NCBI RefSeq assembly: GCF_022012445.1
Contig: NZ_JAKLTS010000001.1
Location: 372,001-436,000 of the forward strand
DNA from: Massilia sp. TS11
Lineage (GTDB): Bacteria > Pseudomonadota > Gammaproteobacteria > Burkholderiales > Burkholderiaceae_D
Length of the DNA: 64,000 bases
Direction of reading: 5' to 3'
Made by a program: the position numbers and the translations under genes. The notes beneath the pieces were generated by a model. It was given only the letters and a program-made list of their open reading frames with translations, did no database searches and had not been told where the DNA came from. Within the stretch, counting starts at the first letter, position 1; every line of letters begins with the position of its first letter. Of the stretch, positions 15,493-24,754 are shown in pieces.

Positions 15493-17079
15493 ATGCTCGA
15501 CGCAGCAATCAAGGCCCAGCTCCAGGCTTACATGGAGAAACTGCAGCAACCGATCGAACTGGTCGCTTCGCTCGACGGCAGCGCCGCCTCGAACGAGATG
15601 CGCGGCCTGCTCGAAGACATCGCGGGTCTGTCCGACAAGATCGCCGTTCACTTCGACGGCACCGACACGCGCCGCCCGTCCTTCAGCGTGGCGCCGGCCG
15701 GCCAGGCGGCGCGCATCCGCTTCGCCGGTCTGCCGATGGGTCATGAATTCACCTCGCTCGTGCTGGCCCTGCTGCAGTCGGGCGGCCATCCGCCCAAGGT
15801 CGATGCGGCCGTGCTCGAGCAGGCCAAGGCCCTGCAGGGCAGCTTCAAGTTCGAGACCTTCATCTCGCTGTCCTGCCACAACTGCCCGGACGTGGTGCAG
15901 GCCCTGAACCTGATGGCCGTGCTCAACCCGGGCGTGGAATCGGTGATGATCGACGGCGCCCTGTTCAAGGACGAAGTCGAGGCGCGCAAGATCATGGCCG
16001 TGCCGACCGTGTTCGTCAATGGCGAGCATTTCGGCCAGGGCCGCATGACGATCGAAGAGATCCTGGCCAAGGTCGACAGCGGCGCCAGCGCCCGCGAAGC
16101 CGAGCGTCTGCAGGCGGCCGAGCCCTTCGATGTGCTGGTCGTCGGCGGCGGTCCGGCCGGTTCGGCGGCGGCCGTGTATGCGGCGCGCAAGGGTATCCGC
16201 ACGGGCATCGTGGCCGAGCGTTTCGGCGGCCAGGTGATGGACACCCTGGGCATCGAGAACTTCATCTCGGTCAAGTACACGGAAGGTCCGAAGCTCGTGG
16301 CCCAGCTCGAACAGCACGTCAAGGAATATGGCGTCGACATCATGAACCTGCAGCGTGCCGCCGGACTCGAGGGCGTGGGCGCGGACGGCTATGCCCAGGT
16401 CAAGCTCGACTCGGGCGCCACGCTCAAGGCCAAGACGGTGATTCTGGCCACCGGCGCACGCTGGCGCGAAATGAACGTGCCGGGCGAGAAGGAGTACAAG
16501 GCCAAGGGCGTGTGCTTCTGCCCGCACTGCGACGGCCCGCTGTTCAAGGGCAAGCGCGTGGCCGTGATCGGTGGCGGTAACTCGGGCGTGGAAGCGGCCA
16601 TCGACCTGGCCGGCATCGTGTCCCATGTCACGCTGCTCGAGTTCGATACCAAGCTGCGTGCCGACGCTGTGCTGCAGAACAAGCTGCGCAGCCTGCCGAA
16701 CGTGGAGATCATCATGAACGCGCTGACGACCGAAGTGCTGGGCGACGGCCAGAAGGTCACCGGCATCACCTACCAGGACCGCGCCAGCGGCGCCAGCCAG
16801 CGCGTCGATCTGGAAGGCATCTTCGTGCAGATCGGTCTGCTGCCGAACACCGACTGGCTCAAGGGCAGTGTGGCCCTGAGCCCGCGCGGCGAAATCGAAG
16901 TCGATGCGCGCGGCGCCACCAGCCTGCCGGGCGTGTTTGCCGCCGGCGACGCCACCACCACGCCGTACAAGCAGATCATCATCGCCATGGGCGAGGGCGC
17001 CAAGGCCAGTCTGTCGGCCTTCGACCATCTGATCCGCAGTTCGGTGCCGGCCGCGGACAGCGCCAAGCTGGCGGCCTGA
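15493..17079 (+). CDS. ahpF: Alkyl hydroperoxide reductase subunit F
   Basis: A 528-residue flavoprotein that passes electrons from NADH to AhpC. The N-terminal tandem thioredoxin-fold domain carries SCHNCPDVV (about 130). The FAD motif [19 protein letters not shown] (about 215) and the redox-active CPHCDGPL (about 345) follow, then the NAD-binding [12 protein letters not shown]. The ATG was chosen because AGGAGGACTCATC lies directly in front; the open frame extends further upstream without a ribosome site. It is followed by a terminator, so the unit is ahpC-ahpF. Confidence 0.97.
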   Translation: MLDAAIKAQLQAYMEKLQQPIELVASLDGSAASNEMRGLLEDIAGLSDKIAVHFDGTDTRRPSFSVAPAGQAARIRFAGLPMGHEFTSLVLALLQSGGHPPKVDAAVLEQAKALQGSFKFETFISLSCHNCPDVVQALNLMAVLNPGVESVMIDGALFKDEVEARKIMAVPTVFVNGEHFGQGRMTIEEILAKVDSGASAREAERLQAAEPFDVLVVGGGPAGSAAAVYAARKGIRTGIVAERFGGQVMDTLGIENFISVKYTEGPKLVAQLEQHVKEYGVDIMNLQRAAGLEGVGADGYAQVKLDSGATLKAKTVILATGARWREMNVPGEKEYKAKGVCFCPHCDGPLFKGKRVAVIGGGNSGVEAAIDLAGIVSHVTLLEFDTKLRADAVLQNKLRSLPNVEIIMNALTTEVLGDGQKVTGITYQDRASGASQRVDLEGIFVQIGLLPNTDWLKGSVALSPRGEIEVDARGATSLPGVFAAGDATTTPYKQIIIAMGEGAKASLSAFDHLIRSSVPAADSAKLAA

Positions 17080-17087
17080 TCTGCCGC

Positions 17088-17134
17088 GGCGGCGGACGCG
17101 GGGGCTTGCTGACCCGCGCCGCCGCCAATTTTTC
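17088..17134 (+). terminator. Rho-independent terminator after ahpF
   Basis: A long GC stem (GGCGGCGG-A-CGCGGG against CCCGCG-CCGCCGCC) is followed by AATTTTT, nine bases after the ahpF stop. Confidence 0.8.
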
Positions 17135-17251
17135 CCTTCCCGACGCACCAAGGTTTGCGCTGGCGCAAACCGGACGCGGCTTTCCCTTGGCCGGTGTGGA
17201 ATGGCGTGAAATCCTTGCGCCATCTCATTACCGACCGCGAAAGGGAAGCCG

Positions 17252-17647
17252 ATGTCCGCCAGCCGCCTGAAGTCGATTCTCACCTATGTGCTGATTCTGG
17301 CCCTGGGCCTGAGCCTGGGCTATGCGGCGCCGCGCGCCCTCAAATGGCTGACGCCGAGCACGCGCACGGGCGACTTCAGCGCCTACTTCCCCGATGCCAG
17401 CACCCAGGTGGTGCTGTACGGCACCCCGACTTGTCCGTTCTGCGAGCAGACCCGCGCCTACCTGCGCGAGCGCCAGGTGCACTTCGCCGATCTGGACGTG
17501 AGCCAGCCGGGCCAGGCGCGCGCGCATTTCGATGCGCTTGGCGGGCGCACGGTGCCCATCATCCTGGTCGGCAAGCAGCAGATCCGCGGCTTTAACAAGG
17601 CCGCGCTCGACAAGGCCCTGGCCGACCTCGGCCACACGCTGCCCTGA
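17252..17647 (+). CDS. Membrane-anchored glutaredoxin
   Basis: A 131-residue protein. An N-terminal hydrophobic anchor (about 10-27) is followed by a glutaredoxin/thioredoxin-like domain with VVLYGTPTCPFCEQT, giving the active-site CPFC, and later TVPIILVGKQQIRGFN with the cis-Pro. The domain probably faces the periplasm, acting in disulfide or mixed-disulfide reduction. Its place after ahpCF fits a redox neighbourhood, although a terminator separates them. Confidence 0.85.
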   Translation: MSASRLKSILTYVLILALGLSLGYAAPRALKWLTPSTRTGDFSAYFPDASTQVVLYGTPTCPFCEQTRAYLRERQVHFADLDVSQPGQARAHFDALGGRTVPIILVGKQQIRGFNKAALDKALADLGHTLP

Positions 17648-17724
17648 ATTCACAGGCCGACCGCGCGGCCCGGGCGGGGCCGGCCGGCCTCTGTTCGTCC
17701 GCCCGGAGAATCGGAGACATCACA

Positions 17725-17901
17725 ATGAATAAGAAACTCGCCTTGCTGCTGTTCGCCCTGGGTCTGGGCGCCTCCTCGGCCTATGCCCGCCTGCCGGACT
17801 GCGAATGGAACTGCTACCTCGAGTGGAAGTCCTGCAAGGCCTTTGGCGGCACCGACTGTGACGCCACCCGCGCCGAGTGCGACGCCGCCTGCTCCGCCTG
17901 A
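17725..17901 (+). CDS. Small exported Cys-rich peptide, 58 aa
   Basis: The peptide has a textbook signal (MNKKLALLLFALGLGASSAYA, cleavage expected after AYA). The mature part of about 37 residues has six Cys in symmetrical spacing: C-x3-C-x6-C-x7-C-x6-C-x3-C. Two CX3C pairs flanking the chain suggest a disulfide-locked helical hairpin. No family is recognised. TCGGAGA precedes the ATG. It lies between a membrane glutaredoxin and tssK, and the glutaredoxin might act on its disulfides. Confidence 0.7.
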   Translation: MNKKLALLLFALGLGASSAYARLPDCEWNCYLEWKSCKAFGGTDCDATRAECDAACSA

Positions 17902-18033
17902 GTCGGCTGATGGAGCCGGCCACCAGCCTGCTGCTGCGCCGGCTCCAGCTCGCGCCCCGCGGGGCGTTTGAGCATGCTCAATGTATTGCCAGCCAACATC
18001 TTCATGCTAGCGCGGTGATCCACCCCGGGAGCG

Positions 18034-19374
18034 ATGATGCGTGTGCACGGCAAACTGCATTGGAGCGAGGGCCTGAGCCTGGGCCCGCAGCATTTTCAGT
18101 ACCAGGATGTCTACCATGAGCAGCGCCTGCAGACGGCGCTGCAGCTGATCACGCCGCATGCCTGGGGCCTGCGCGAGCTGCTCTGGCAGCGCGCCGCGCT
18201 GGCCGACAATCTCCTGATCTGCGAGGCCGTGGCCGCCGTCTTCCCCGATGGCGAACAGGTCGAGGCGCCGGGGCGCGATCTGCTGCCCGAGCCGCTCAAT
18301 CTGGCGGGCCTGGCGCCCGGCGCCGCGCATCTGCTCATCTATCTGTGCCTGCCCCAGCTCAAGCCGCAGGGCGCCAATGTCGACGCGGCCGAGGCCCGCT
18401 ACGCCAGCGTGCTGCACGAGGTCGAGGACCTGCACGGTGTGGCCATGGCGGCGCCGGTCAGCTTTTTGTGCCAGCGCCTGCAGCTGCTGCCCGACACGCG
18501 CGCGCGCAGCGGCATGAGCGGTTTTCCGGTCGCACGCCTGCGCCGCCTGGCGGCGGGCGGCTTTGAGTTCGACCCCGAATTCGTGGCTCCCAGCCTGCAT
18601 GTGCGCGCCACGCCCACACTCGGCGCCATGCTCGACAGCCTGCTGGCCAAGCTGTGCGCTCGCATCGACCAGCTGCACGCGCGCCAGCGCCAGGGCGCCA
18701 GCGGCGTGCTGGAGCCGCACCACAACGAGGCCGCCGCCTTCTGGCTGCTGCAGACCCTGAGCCGCGCCTGCGCGCCTCTGCTGCACATGGCGCGCCAGCG
18801 CCAGGTCCATCCGGCGCGATTGTTCGACACGCTGCTGGAACTGGCCGGTGCGCTGATGGCCCTGTCGCGCCAGTACGCGCTGCACGAGCTGCCGCATTAC
18901 GACCATGCCGATCCCGGGCCGGCGTTCACGGCGCTCGACCGCATCGTGCGCGAGCTGACCGACACCATCATCTCGAGCAAATGCTTCCCGCTGGCGCTGG
19001 TGCGCGACGCGCACAAGTCCACCCACTACCGCGCCCAGCTCGACGCCGCCCGCATCGACGAGCGCACGGCCCTGTTCATCGCCGTGAATGCGGACATGCC
19101 CGCGCTGGAACTGGTGGCGGCCGTGCCGCTGCGCTTCAAGCTCGGCGCGCCGGACGACGTCGAGCGCATCATCGTGTCGGCCCTGGGCGGGGTCGAGCTG
19201 CTGTACACGCCGCAGCTGCCGGGCGCCGTGCCGGTGCGGCCCAACACCTACTACTTCGCGCTCGTGAACAAAGGGCCGATGTATGCGGCCATGCTGCGCG
19301 CCCAGGCCCTGAGCCTGTACGTGCCCGAGGGCTTTGCGGGCCTGCGCCTGGAACTGCTGGCCGTGACCGACTAG
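18034..19374 (+). CDS. tssK: Type VI secretion baseplate protein TssK (isolated copy)
   Basis: A 446-residue protein matching TssK throughout: the N-terminal HWSEGLSLGPQHFQYQD segment (shell-like domain that docks the TssFG wedge), a helical middle (HARQRQG...LLQTLSRACAPLLHM), and a C-terminal receptor-binding domain beginning near RIVRELTD and ending LRLELLAVTD. TssK links the baseplate to the membrane complex. None of the other core genes (tssBC, tssFG, tssJLM) is nearby, so this is an orphan copy or one of several. The PAAR-effector unit lies 10 kb upstream. Confidence 0.9.
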   Translation: MMRVHGKLHWSEGLSLGPQHFQYQDVYHEQRLQTALQLITPHAWGLRELLWQRAALADNLLICEAVAAVFPDGEQVEAPGRDLLPEPLNLAGLAPGAAHLLIYLCLPQLKPQGANVDAAEARYASVLHEVEDLHGVAMAAPVSFLCQRLQLLPDTRARSGMSGFPVARLRRLAAGGFEFDPEFVAPSLHVRATPTLGAMLDSLLAKLCARIDQLHARQRQGASGVLEPHHNEAAAFWLLQTLSRACAPLLHMARQRQVHPARLFDTLLELAGALMALSRQYALHELPHYDHADPGPAFTALDRIVRELTDTIISSKCFPLALVRDAHKSTHYRAQLDAARIDERTALFIAVNADMPALELVAAVPLRFKLGAPDDVERIIVSALGGVELLYTPQLPGAVPVRPNTYYFALVNKGPMYAAMLRAQALSLYVPEGFAGLRLELLAVTD

Positions 19375-19739
19375 GCGCGCTGCAGCAGCGGCTGGCCAAA
19401 CGCGAACGAGGCCTTGCGGATCAGGCCATCGCGCACTTCGTACACGCACAGCATCTCGATGCTGCCCAGGCCCTGCGGGAAGTTGCGCGTCACCCGTTCC
19501 AGGTCCACCACGATCGGACCGAGCACGCTGCGCGTCAGCAGCTGGGCGTGCAGATCGGGTTCGGTGAAGCGCTCGCGCATGCGTTCGCGCATCGCGGCGT
19601 GGCCCTGGGCCAGACGTTCACCGTGCAGCATGAACTGCTCGGCGTCGGGCGCATAGGTGGCGAGCCAGGCTTCCAGGTCGCGGGCATTGTAGGCGTCGAG
19701 CTGGCGCTGGACGACGGCGATCGGATCGGGATTGTGCAT
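19371..19739 (-). CDS. NTF2-like/SnoaL-like domain protein
   Basis: A 122-residue protein. Its start, VVQRQLDAYNARDLEAWLATYAPDA, is characteristic of the cone-shaped NTF2-like fold, followed by GHAAMRERMRERF and VYEVRDGLIRKASF. Members include steroid isomerases, polyketide cyclases and many uncharacterised ligand-binding proteins. The stop overlaps the convergent tssK stop by four bases. No substrate can be inferred. Confidence 0.75.
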   Translation of the reverse strand: MHNPDPIAVVQRQLDAYNARDLEAWLATYAPDAEQFMLHGERLAQGHAAMRERMRERFTEPDLHAQLLTRSVLGPIVVDLERVTRNFPQGLGSIEMLCVYEVRDGLIRKASFAFGQPLLQRA

Positions 19740-19808
19740 GATGGCGGGGCAGGGTAAAGGCGCCATCATAAACTGGGCAGGGCCTGCATTTGTCGCTAAA
19801 ATGTCGGC

Positions 19809-20165
19809 ATGCTGTCCCGTGCCTTCCCTGTCCGATTCGCTGCCTGGCTTGCCTGCGTGGCGGTGCTGCTCGCCGCGCTGATGCCGTCGGTGTCGCATCT
19901 GCTGGCCGCCAATCCGGCCACGGCGCCGCTGGTCGAGCTGTGCTCGGCCGACAGCGTTAAGAAGGACATGGCCGGCGCCGGCCACCTCGAGCACTGCGCC
20001 TACTGCGCCACCCACGACGGGTCGCTGGGCCTGGCTCCGACGCTGCTGGGCGCGCTGCCGCTGCCGCTGGCGCGTCACGAAGTGCCGCAGCTGTTCCTCC
20101 ACTCCCCGCAGCCCCTGTTTGCCTGGGCCACGCCGCAGTCGCGCGCGCCGCCCGTCCTCGCCTGA
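19809..20165 (+). CDS. DUF2946-type exported protein
   Basis: A 118-residue protein with an N-terminal hydrophobic segment (FAAWLACVAVLLAALMPSVSH) followed by a Cys/His region (ELCSAD, LEHCAYCATHDGSLGLAP), the pattern of the DUF2946 family. These are often found next to copper-related TonB receptors and may bind copper at the membrane. The TonB receptor gene starts 69 bases downstream, supporting a shared metal-uptake role. The metal is inferred. Confidence 0.75.
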   Translation: MLSRAFPVRFAAWLACVAVLLAALMPSVSHLLAANPATAPLVELCSADSVKKDMAGAGHLEHCAYCATHDGSLGLAPTLLGALPLPLARHEVPQLFLHSPQPLFAWATPQSRAPPVLA

Positions 20166-20234
20166 TTCCTGCCCGTTTCGCGCGCGCCGGCCTGCCGCCT
20201 GCGCGCGTGCCCCTGCACGATTCAAGCGATTACC

Positions 20235-22481
20235 ATGAAACCGACACTGATTGCGGCTGCCTTGTGCGCAGCCTGCGGCCCCTTTGCCTGGGCCGCTGAA
20301 CCTTTTTCCGCCACCCCGGTGGTGCTGATCTCGGGCGGCCGCCCGACTTCGCTTCCGAGTGAAATCCCGACCACGCTCGAAGGCGTGAGCGCGCGCCAGA
20401 TCGAGGAGGGCATCAACGCCAGCGACAGCGAAGACGCCCTCAAATATCTGCCCAGCCTATTGGTGCGCAAGCGCTATGCGGGCGATTACAACCACGCCGT
20501 GCTGTCGACGCGCGCCTCCGGCACCGGCAATAGCGCGCGCTCGATGGTCTACGCCGACGGCATTTTGCTGTCCAATTTTCTTGGCAACGGCGCCAGCTTC
20601 GCGCCGCGCTGGGCCATGGTCACGCCGGAAGAAATCGAGCGCGCCGATGTGCTGTACGGACCATTCTCGGCGGCCTATCCGGGCAATGCGGTGGGCGCCG
20701 TGGTCGACTTCCAGACCCGCATGCCGCAGCGCTTCGAAACCCATGTGGCCCTGGCCGGCACGGTGCAGCCCTTCCGCCTGTACCGGAGCGACAGCACGCT
20801 GCACGGCCGCCAGGCCAGCATCGCGGTCGGGGACCGCGTCGGCGCCTGGTCCTGGTATCTGGACCTGAACCGCCAGGACAGCGAAGGCCAGCCACTGAGC
20901 TTTGCCACGCGCCTGATCGCCGCGGGCGTTCCTGGCAGCGCCGGCACGCCCGTCAGCGGCGCCGTGGCCGACCGCGACCGCAGCGAACGTCCGTGGCTGC
21001 TGCTGGGCGCCAGCACCCAGTACCACAGTGTGCAGGACCACGCCAAACTGAAGCTGGCCTGGCAGCTCGCCCCGGGTGTGCGTCTGTACTACCTGTTCGG
21101 CCTGTGGCAAAACCAGTCCGACGGCCAGGCCCAGAGCTATCTGCGCGATGCGGCCGGGCGCACGGTGAGCACGGGCGTGGTCAATATCGGCGGGCGCAGC
21201 TACACGCTGTCCGCGAGCGACTTTGCGCCCACGCGCGAGGCCCTGCGCCACAGCATGCACGGCCTGTCGCTGAAGTCGAACACGCGCGCCGCCTTCGACT
21301 ACGAACTGGCCGCCAGCAGCTTCGGCTACGACCGCGACGAGCTGCGCGCGCCGACCAGCGGCAGCGGGGCAGGGCGCCTGGTGGATCTGCACGGCACCGG
21401 CTGGCGCAGTCTGTCCGCCAAGGGCATCTGGCGGGTGCTGACCGGCCATGTGATCGAGGCCGGTGTGGCCCAGGACCTGTACCACCTGGCTTCGACCGAG
21501 CGTGCCACCAGCAGCTGGACGACGGGCGCGGGCGGCGCGCGCAATCAGGCCTTCGCCGGCCACACCGCCCTGAGCGGCCTGTTCGCCCAGGATGCCTGGC
21601 AGTTTGCGCCCGACTGGCGCGCCGTGCTGGGCCTGCGCCTGGAACACTGGCGCGCCTGGGACGGCGTGACCGCGAATGCCAGCACCAGCGTGGCCCACCC
21701 CGAACGCAGCGCCCACTACGCATCGCCCAAGGCGGCCATTGGCTGGCGCGCCAGCGAGGACTGGCAGCTCAAAGCCTCGACCGGGCGTGCGGTCCGCGTG
21801 CCCACGGTGTCCGAGCTGTATCAGGGCGGCGTCAACGCGGCCGGCACCCTGATCAACAACGACCCCGCGCTGCAGCCCGAACGTTCGTGGACCACGGAGC
21901 TGAGTGCCGAACGCGGCACCGCCAACGGCGGCCTGTGGCGCCTGACCGCCTTTTTCGAACGCACCAGCGACGCCCTGTACGCGCAGACGAATGTGCTGGT
22001 CACGCCGAACGTGACGAATGTGCAGAACGTCGACCGCATCGCGACGCACGGGCTGGAGACGGCGCTGAACCTGCGCCACTGGCTGATGGCCGGGCTGGAT
22101 CTGGACGCCAGCGCCACCTGGACCGATTCGCGCATCCGCGCCAATCGGCGCTTTCCGGCCAGCGTGGGCAAATGGCAGCCGCGTATTCCCGAGTGGCGCG
22201 CCACGGCTTTGCTGACCTGGCATCCGTCCACGCGCTGGTCGCTCGCCTACGGCATGCGCTACAGCGGCCGTCAGTATTCGACCCTCGATAACAGCGATCC
22301 GAACGGCTATGCCTACCAGGGCGCGAGCGCCTATTTCACGACCGACCTGCGCGCGCGTCTGCGTCTGCAGGACGGCTGGAGCATCGCGGCCGGCGTCGAT
22401 AATCTGAACAACTACCAGTACTGGAACTTCCATCCCTACCCGCAGCGCAGCGCCAGGTTCGAGCTGCGCTACGACCGCTGA
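20235..22481 (+). CDS. TonB-dependent outer-membrane receptor
   Basis: A 748-residue receptor with a signal peptide (cleavage near WAAEP). The N-terminal plug contains DALKYLPSLLVRKRY and RSMVYADGILLSNFLG, then EIERADVLYGPFSAAYPGNA. A 22-strand barrel follows, ending with aromatic-rich strands (FELRYDR). There is no FecA-type signalling extension. The ligand is not evident from sequence. The adjacent DUF2946 gene suggests a copper receptor, whereas most receptors of this size import siderophores or vitamin B12. Confidence 0.88.
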   Translation: MKPTLIAAALCAACGPFAWAAEPFSATPVVLISGGRPTSLPSEIPTTLEGVSARQIEEGINASDSEDALKYLPSLLVRKRYAGDYNHAVLSTRASGTGNSARSMVYADGILLSNFLGNGASFAPRWAMVTPEEIERADVLYGPFSAAYPGNAVGAVVDFQTRMPQRFETHVALAGTVQPFRLYRSDSTLHGRQASIAVGDRVGAWSWYLDLNRQDSEGQPLSFATRLIAAGVPGSAGTPVSGAVADRDRSERPWLLLGASTQYHSVQDHAKLKLAWQLAPGVRLYYLFGLWQNQSDGQAQSYLRDAAGRTVSTGVVNIGGRSYTLSASDFAPTREALRHSMHGLSLKSNTRAAFDYELAASSFGYDRDELRAPTSGSGAGRLVDLHGTGWRSLSAKGIWRVLTGHVIEAGVAQDLYHLASTERATSSWTTGAGGARNQAFAGHTALSGLFAQDAWQFAPDWRAVLGLRLEHWRAWDGVTANASTSVAHPERSAHYASPKAAIGWRASEDWQLKASTGRAVRVPTVSELYQGGVNAAGTLINNDPALQPERSWTTELSAERGTANGGLWRLTAFFERTSDALYAQTNVLVTPNVTNVQNVDRIATHGLETALNLRHWLMAGLDLDASATWTDSRIRANRRFPASVGKWQPRIPEWRATALLTWHPSTRWSLAYGMRYSGRQYSTLDNSDPNGYAYQGASAYFTTDLRARLRLQDGWSIAAGVDNLNNYQYWNFHPYPQRSARFELRYDR

Positions 22482-22538
22482 CGCTTGTCCGTCCTGTGGG
22501 GAATCGGTATCCTGATGGTCCATGCTGAAATGAGAACT

Positions 22539-23396
22539 ATGGCTGCGATTCCCCACGAATGGATCCTCTGGATCGACGAAAATATTGAACGCGGCGTGGC
22601 GCCGACGACGCTGATCGAAACCATGCTGGCGCACCGCTTCGATCAGGCCGCGTCGAGCCAGGCTGTGTATGCACGTCTGGTGGAATTCGGCGCGCGCAAG
22701 CAGGGCCAGGGCCAGGTCACACCGGTCGAGCGCGACTATATGCACGCGGGCGCCGGCCTGCAGGGTATCGGCAACAGCGTCGACATCGACGGCCACCGCA
22801 TCCAGGTCGTGATGAAGCTCGAGAAGCCGCAGGTGCTGGTGTTCGACAATGTGCTCACGCCCGAGGAATGCGATCAGCTGATCGCCGCCTCGCGCAGTAA
22901 ACTCAGCCGCTCCACCACGGTGGACGAGCAGACCGGCGTGGCCCAGCCGCACAAGGACCGCACCAGCCAGGGCTGCTTCTTTTACGTGAACGAGAACCCC
23001 TTCGTGGCCATGCTCGACAAGCGCATCGCCACGCTGATGCAGGTCCCGGTCGAAAACGGCGAGGGCCTGCAGATTCTGAATTACCCGCCGGGCGCCGAGT
23101 ACAAGCCGCACTACGACTACTTCGCGCCCGAGCTGCCCGGCAGCCAGACCCACCTGGCCCATGGCGGCCAGCGCACGGCGACCCTGGTCATCTACCTCAA
23201 CGAGGTCGAGGCCGGCGGCGAAACCATCTTCCCGCGTGCGAACCTGGCGGTGGTGCCCAAGCGCGGCAGCGCCGTCTACTTCCACTACTTCAACCAAGGC
23301 ATGGTCGATTCGCTCACCTACCACGGCGGTAATCCCGTCCTCGCCGGTGAAAAATGGATCGCCACCAAATGGGTGCGCGAACGCGCTTACCGCTGA
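22539..23396 (+). CDS. 2-oxoglutarate/Fe(II) oxygenase, prolyl 4-hydroxylase-like
   Basis: A 285-residue cytoplasmic dioxygenase of the bacterial P4H family. The C-terminal double-stranded beta-helix shows the iron ligands in HYDYF (His-x-Asp) and the distal His in YHGGNPVLAGEKW, where the Lys binds 2-oxoglutarate. GGETIFP and VLVFDNVLTPEECD are further family hallmarks. The start was set at the ATG preceding AAIPHEW; upstream ATGs at 22515 and 22530 are possible. It overlaps the MazG-like gene by one base. The hydroxyproline catabolic operon begins 458 bases downstream. Confidence 0.85.
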   Translation: MAAIPHEWILWIDENIERGVAPTTLIETMLAHRFDQAASSQAVYARLVEFGARKQGQGQVTPVERDYMHAGAGLQGIGNSVDIDGHRIQVVMKLEKPQVLVFDNVLTPEECDQLIAASRSKLSRSTTVDEQTGVAQPHKDRTSQGCFFYVNENPFVAMLDKRIATLMQVPVENGEGLQILNYPPGAEYKPHYDYFAPELPGSQTHLAHGGQRTATLVIYLNEVEAGGETIFPRANLAVVPKRGSAVYFHYFNQGMVDSLTYHGGNPVLAGEKWIATKWVRERAYR

Positions 23397-23752
23397 TGGA
23401 CAATGAATTCGACCGCATCCGCGACGCGATGCGCCAGTTTGTCGCCGAGCGCGATTGGGACCAGTTCCACACGCCGAAGAATCTGGCCAGCGCGCTGGCC
23501 GTGGAAGCGGCCGAGCTGCTCGAGATCTTCCAGTGGCTGCGCCAGGGCGAGCCTGACGAACTCGGGCCCGACAAGCTGCAGGCCGTGCGCCACGAAATGG
23601 CCGATGTGTTGCTGTATCTGGTGCGCCTGGCGGACCGCCTGGGCGTCGACCTGCCCAGCGCCGTGGACGAGAAGATGGTGCTCAACCGCGCCAAATACCC
23701 GGCCGATCTGGTGCGCGGCGACGCGCGCAAGTACGACCAGTACAAGCGCTAG
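23396..23752 (+). CDS. MazG-like nucleotide pyrophosphohydrolase (dCTPase/XTP3TPA type)
   Basis: A 118-residue all-alpha NTP pyrophosphatase that removes pyrophosphate from non-canonical or excess nucleotides. The metal-binding residues are in LAVEAAELLEIFQWL (ExxE) and HEMADVLLYLVRLAD (ExxD). The start ATG overlaps the oxygenase stop (TGATG), so translation is coupled. The C-terminal YPADLVRG-ARKY tail is typical of the family. Confidence 0.88.
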   Translation: MDNEFDRIRDAMRQFVAERDWDQFHTPKNLASALAVEAAELLEIFQWLRQGEPDELGPDKLQAVRHEMADVLLYLVRLADRLGVDLPSAVDEKMVLNRAKYPADLVRGDARKYDQYKR

Positions 23753-23854
23753 CGATTATGCAGATTTCGTCATCCGGTTTTGGCGCCGGATGCAAGACGC
23801 CCGCGCCCTGCGGGCGTAAGCTTCAGGCTTCTGTTCATCTCTGAGGAACCGCAT

Positions 23855-24748
23855 ATGTGGAAAGGTGTGCTGCCTGCCGTCTCGACCAAATTCACCGAGG
23901 ACGGCGCGCTCGATTTCGCTGAAATGGAGCGCTGCTTCAAACTGCTGATGGATGCCGGCTGTGATGGCCTGATCGCCTGCGGCTCGCTGGGCGAAGGCCC
24001 GATGCTGTCGCATGCCGAACGCCTCGATGTGCTGCGCGCCACCAAGGCCGTCAGCGGCGGCAAGCCGGCCCTGCTGACGATCGCCGAATCGGGCCAGCGC
24101 GAGGCCTGCCAGCTGGCCGAACAGGCTGCGCGCGCCGGCGCCGATGGCCTGATGGTCGTGCCCAGCCTGATCTACCACACCAACGAGCAGGAGACAGTGG
24201 CCAATCTGCGCGCCATCGCCGCCGCGGCCGATCTGCCGGTGATGATCTATTCGAACCGCGTGGCCTACCGCGTCGACGTCACGCCCGAGCTGCTGCTCGA
24301 ACTGGCCGACGACAAGCGCTTCGTGGCGATCAAGGAGTCGTCCGACGATATCCGCCGCACCACAGAAACCATCAACCTGCTGGGCGACCGCTACCAGGTG
24401 CTGACCGGCGTCGACAACCTCGCCTACGAGGCCCTGTGCATGGGCGCGGTCGGCTGGGTCGCCGGCCTGGTGCTGGCCTTCCCGCGCGAGACCGTGGCCA
24501 TCTACCAGCTGATCCAGCAGGGCCGCCATGCCGAAGCCCTGGCCATCTACCGCTGGTTCCGCCCGCTGCTCGACCTCGACGTGTCGCGCTATCTGGTCCA
24601 GAACATCAAGTTGGTCGAAGCGATGGTGATCGGCTCGAACGAGCGCGTGCGCGCCCCACGCCTGCCGCTGAGCGGCGCGCAGCGCGCCCACGTCGAATCG
24701 GTCGTGCGCAAGGCCCTCGCCAGCCGCCCCGAGCTGCCGGCCTTCTAA
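23855..24748 (+). CDS. lhpC: DapA-family lyase, probable pyrroline-4-hydroxy-2-carboxylate deaminase
   Basis: A 297-residue class I aldolase-like barrel. GSLGEGPMLS replaces the GTTGES phosphate loop of DapA, and the Schiff-base Lys is in RFVAIKESSDD. The Tyr motif PVMIYSNR is present. With the downstream D-hydroxyproline dehydrogenase subunits and semialdehyde dehydrogenase, it most likely converts pyrroline-4-hydroxy-2-carboxylate to 2-oxoglutarate semialdehyde plus ammonia. A true dihydrodipicolinate synthase is unlikely in this context. GAGGA precedes the chosen ATG; it heads the operon. Confidence 0.8.
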   Translation: MWKGVLPAVSTKFTEDGALDFAEMERCFKLLMDAGCDGLIACGSLGEGPMLSHAERLDVLRATKAVSGGKPALLTIAESGQREACQLAEQAARAGADGLMVVPSLIYHTNEQETVANLRAIAAAADLPVMIYSNRVAYRVDVTPELLLELADDKRFVAIKESSDDIRRTTETINLLGDRYQVLTGVDNLAYEALCMGAVGWVAGLVLAFPRETVAIYQLIQQGRHAEALAIYRWFRPLLDLDVSRYLVQNIKLVEAMVIGSNERVRAPRLPLSGAQRAHVESVVRKALASRPELPAF

Positions 24749-24754
24749 GGCGGT

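Noticed and set aside
20457..23324. Very long minus-strand open frame opposite the TonB receptor
   Set aside because: It is rich in Arg, Gly, His and Val from complementing a GC-rich gene. No domain is recognisable and it overlaps two genuine genes.
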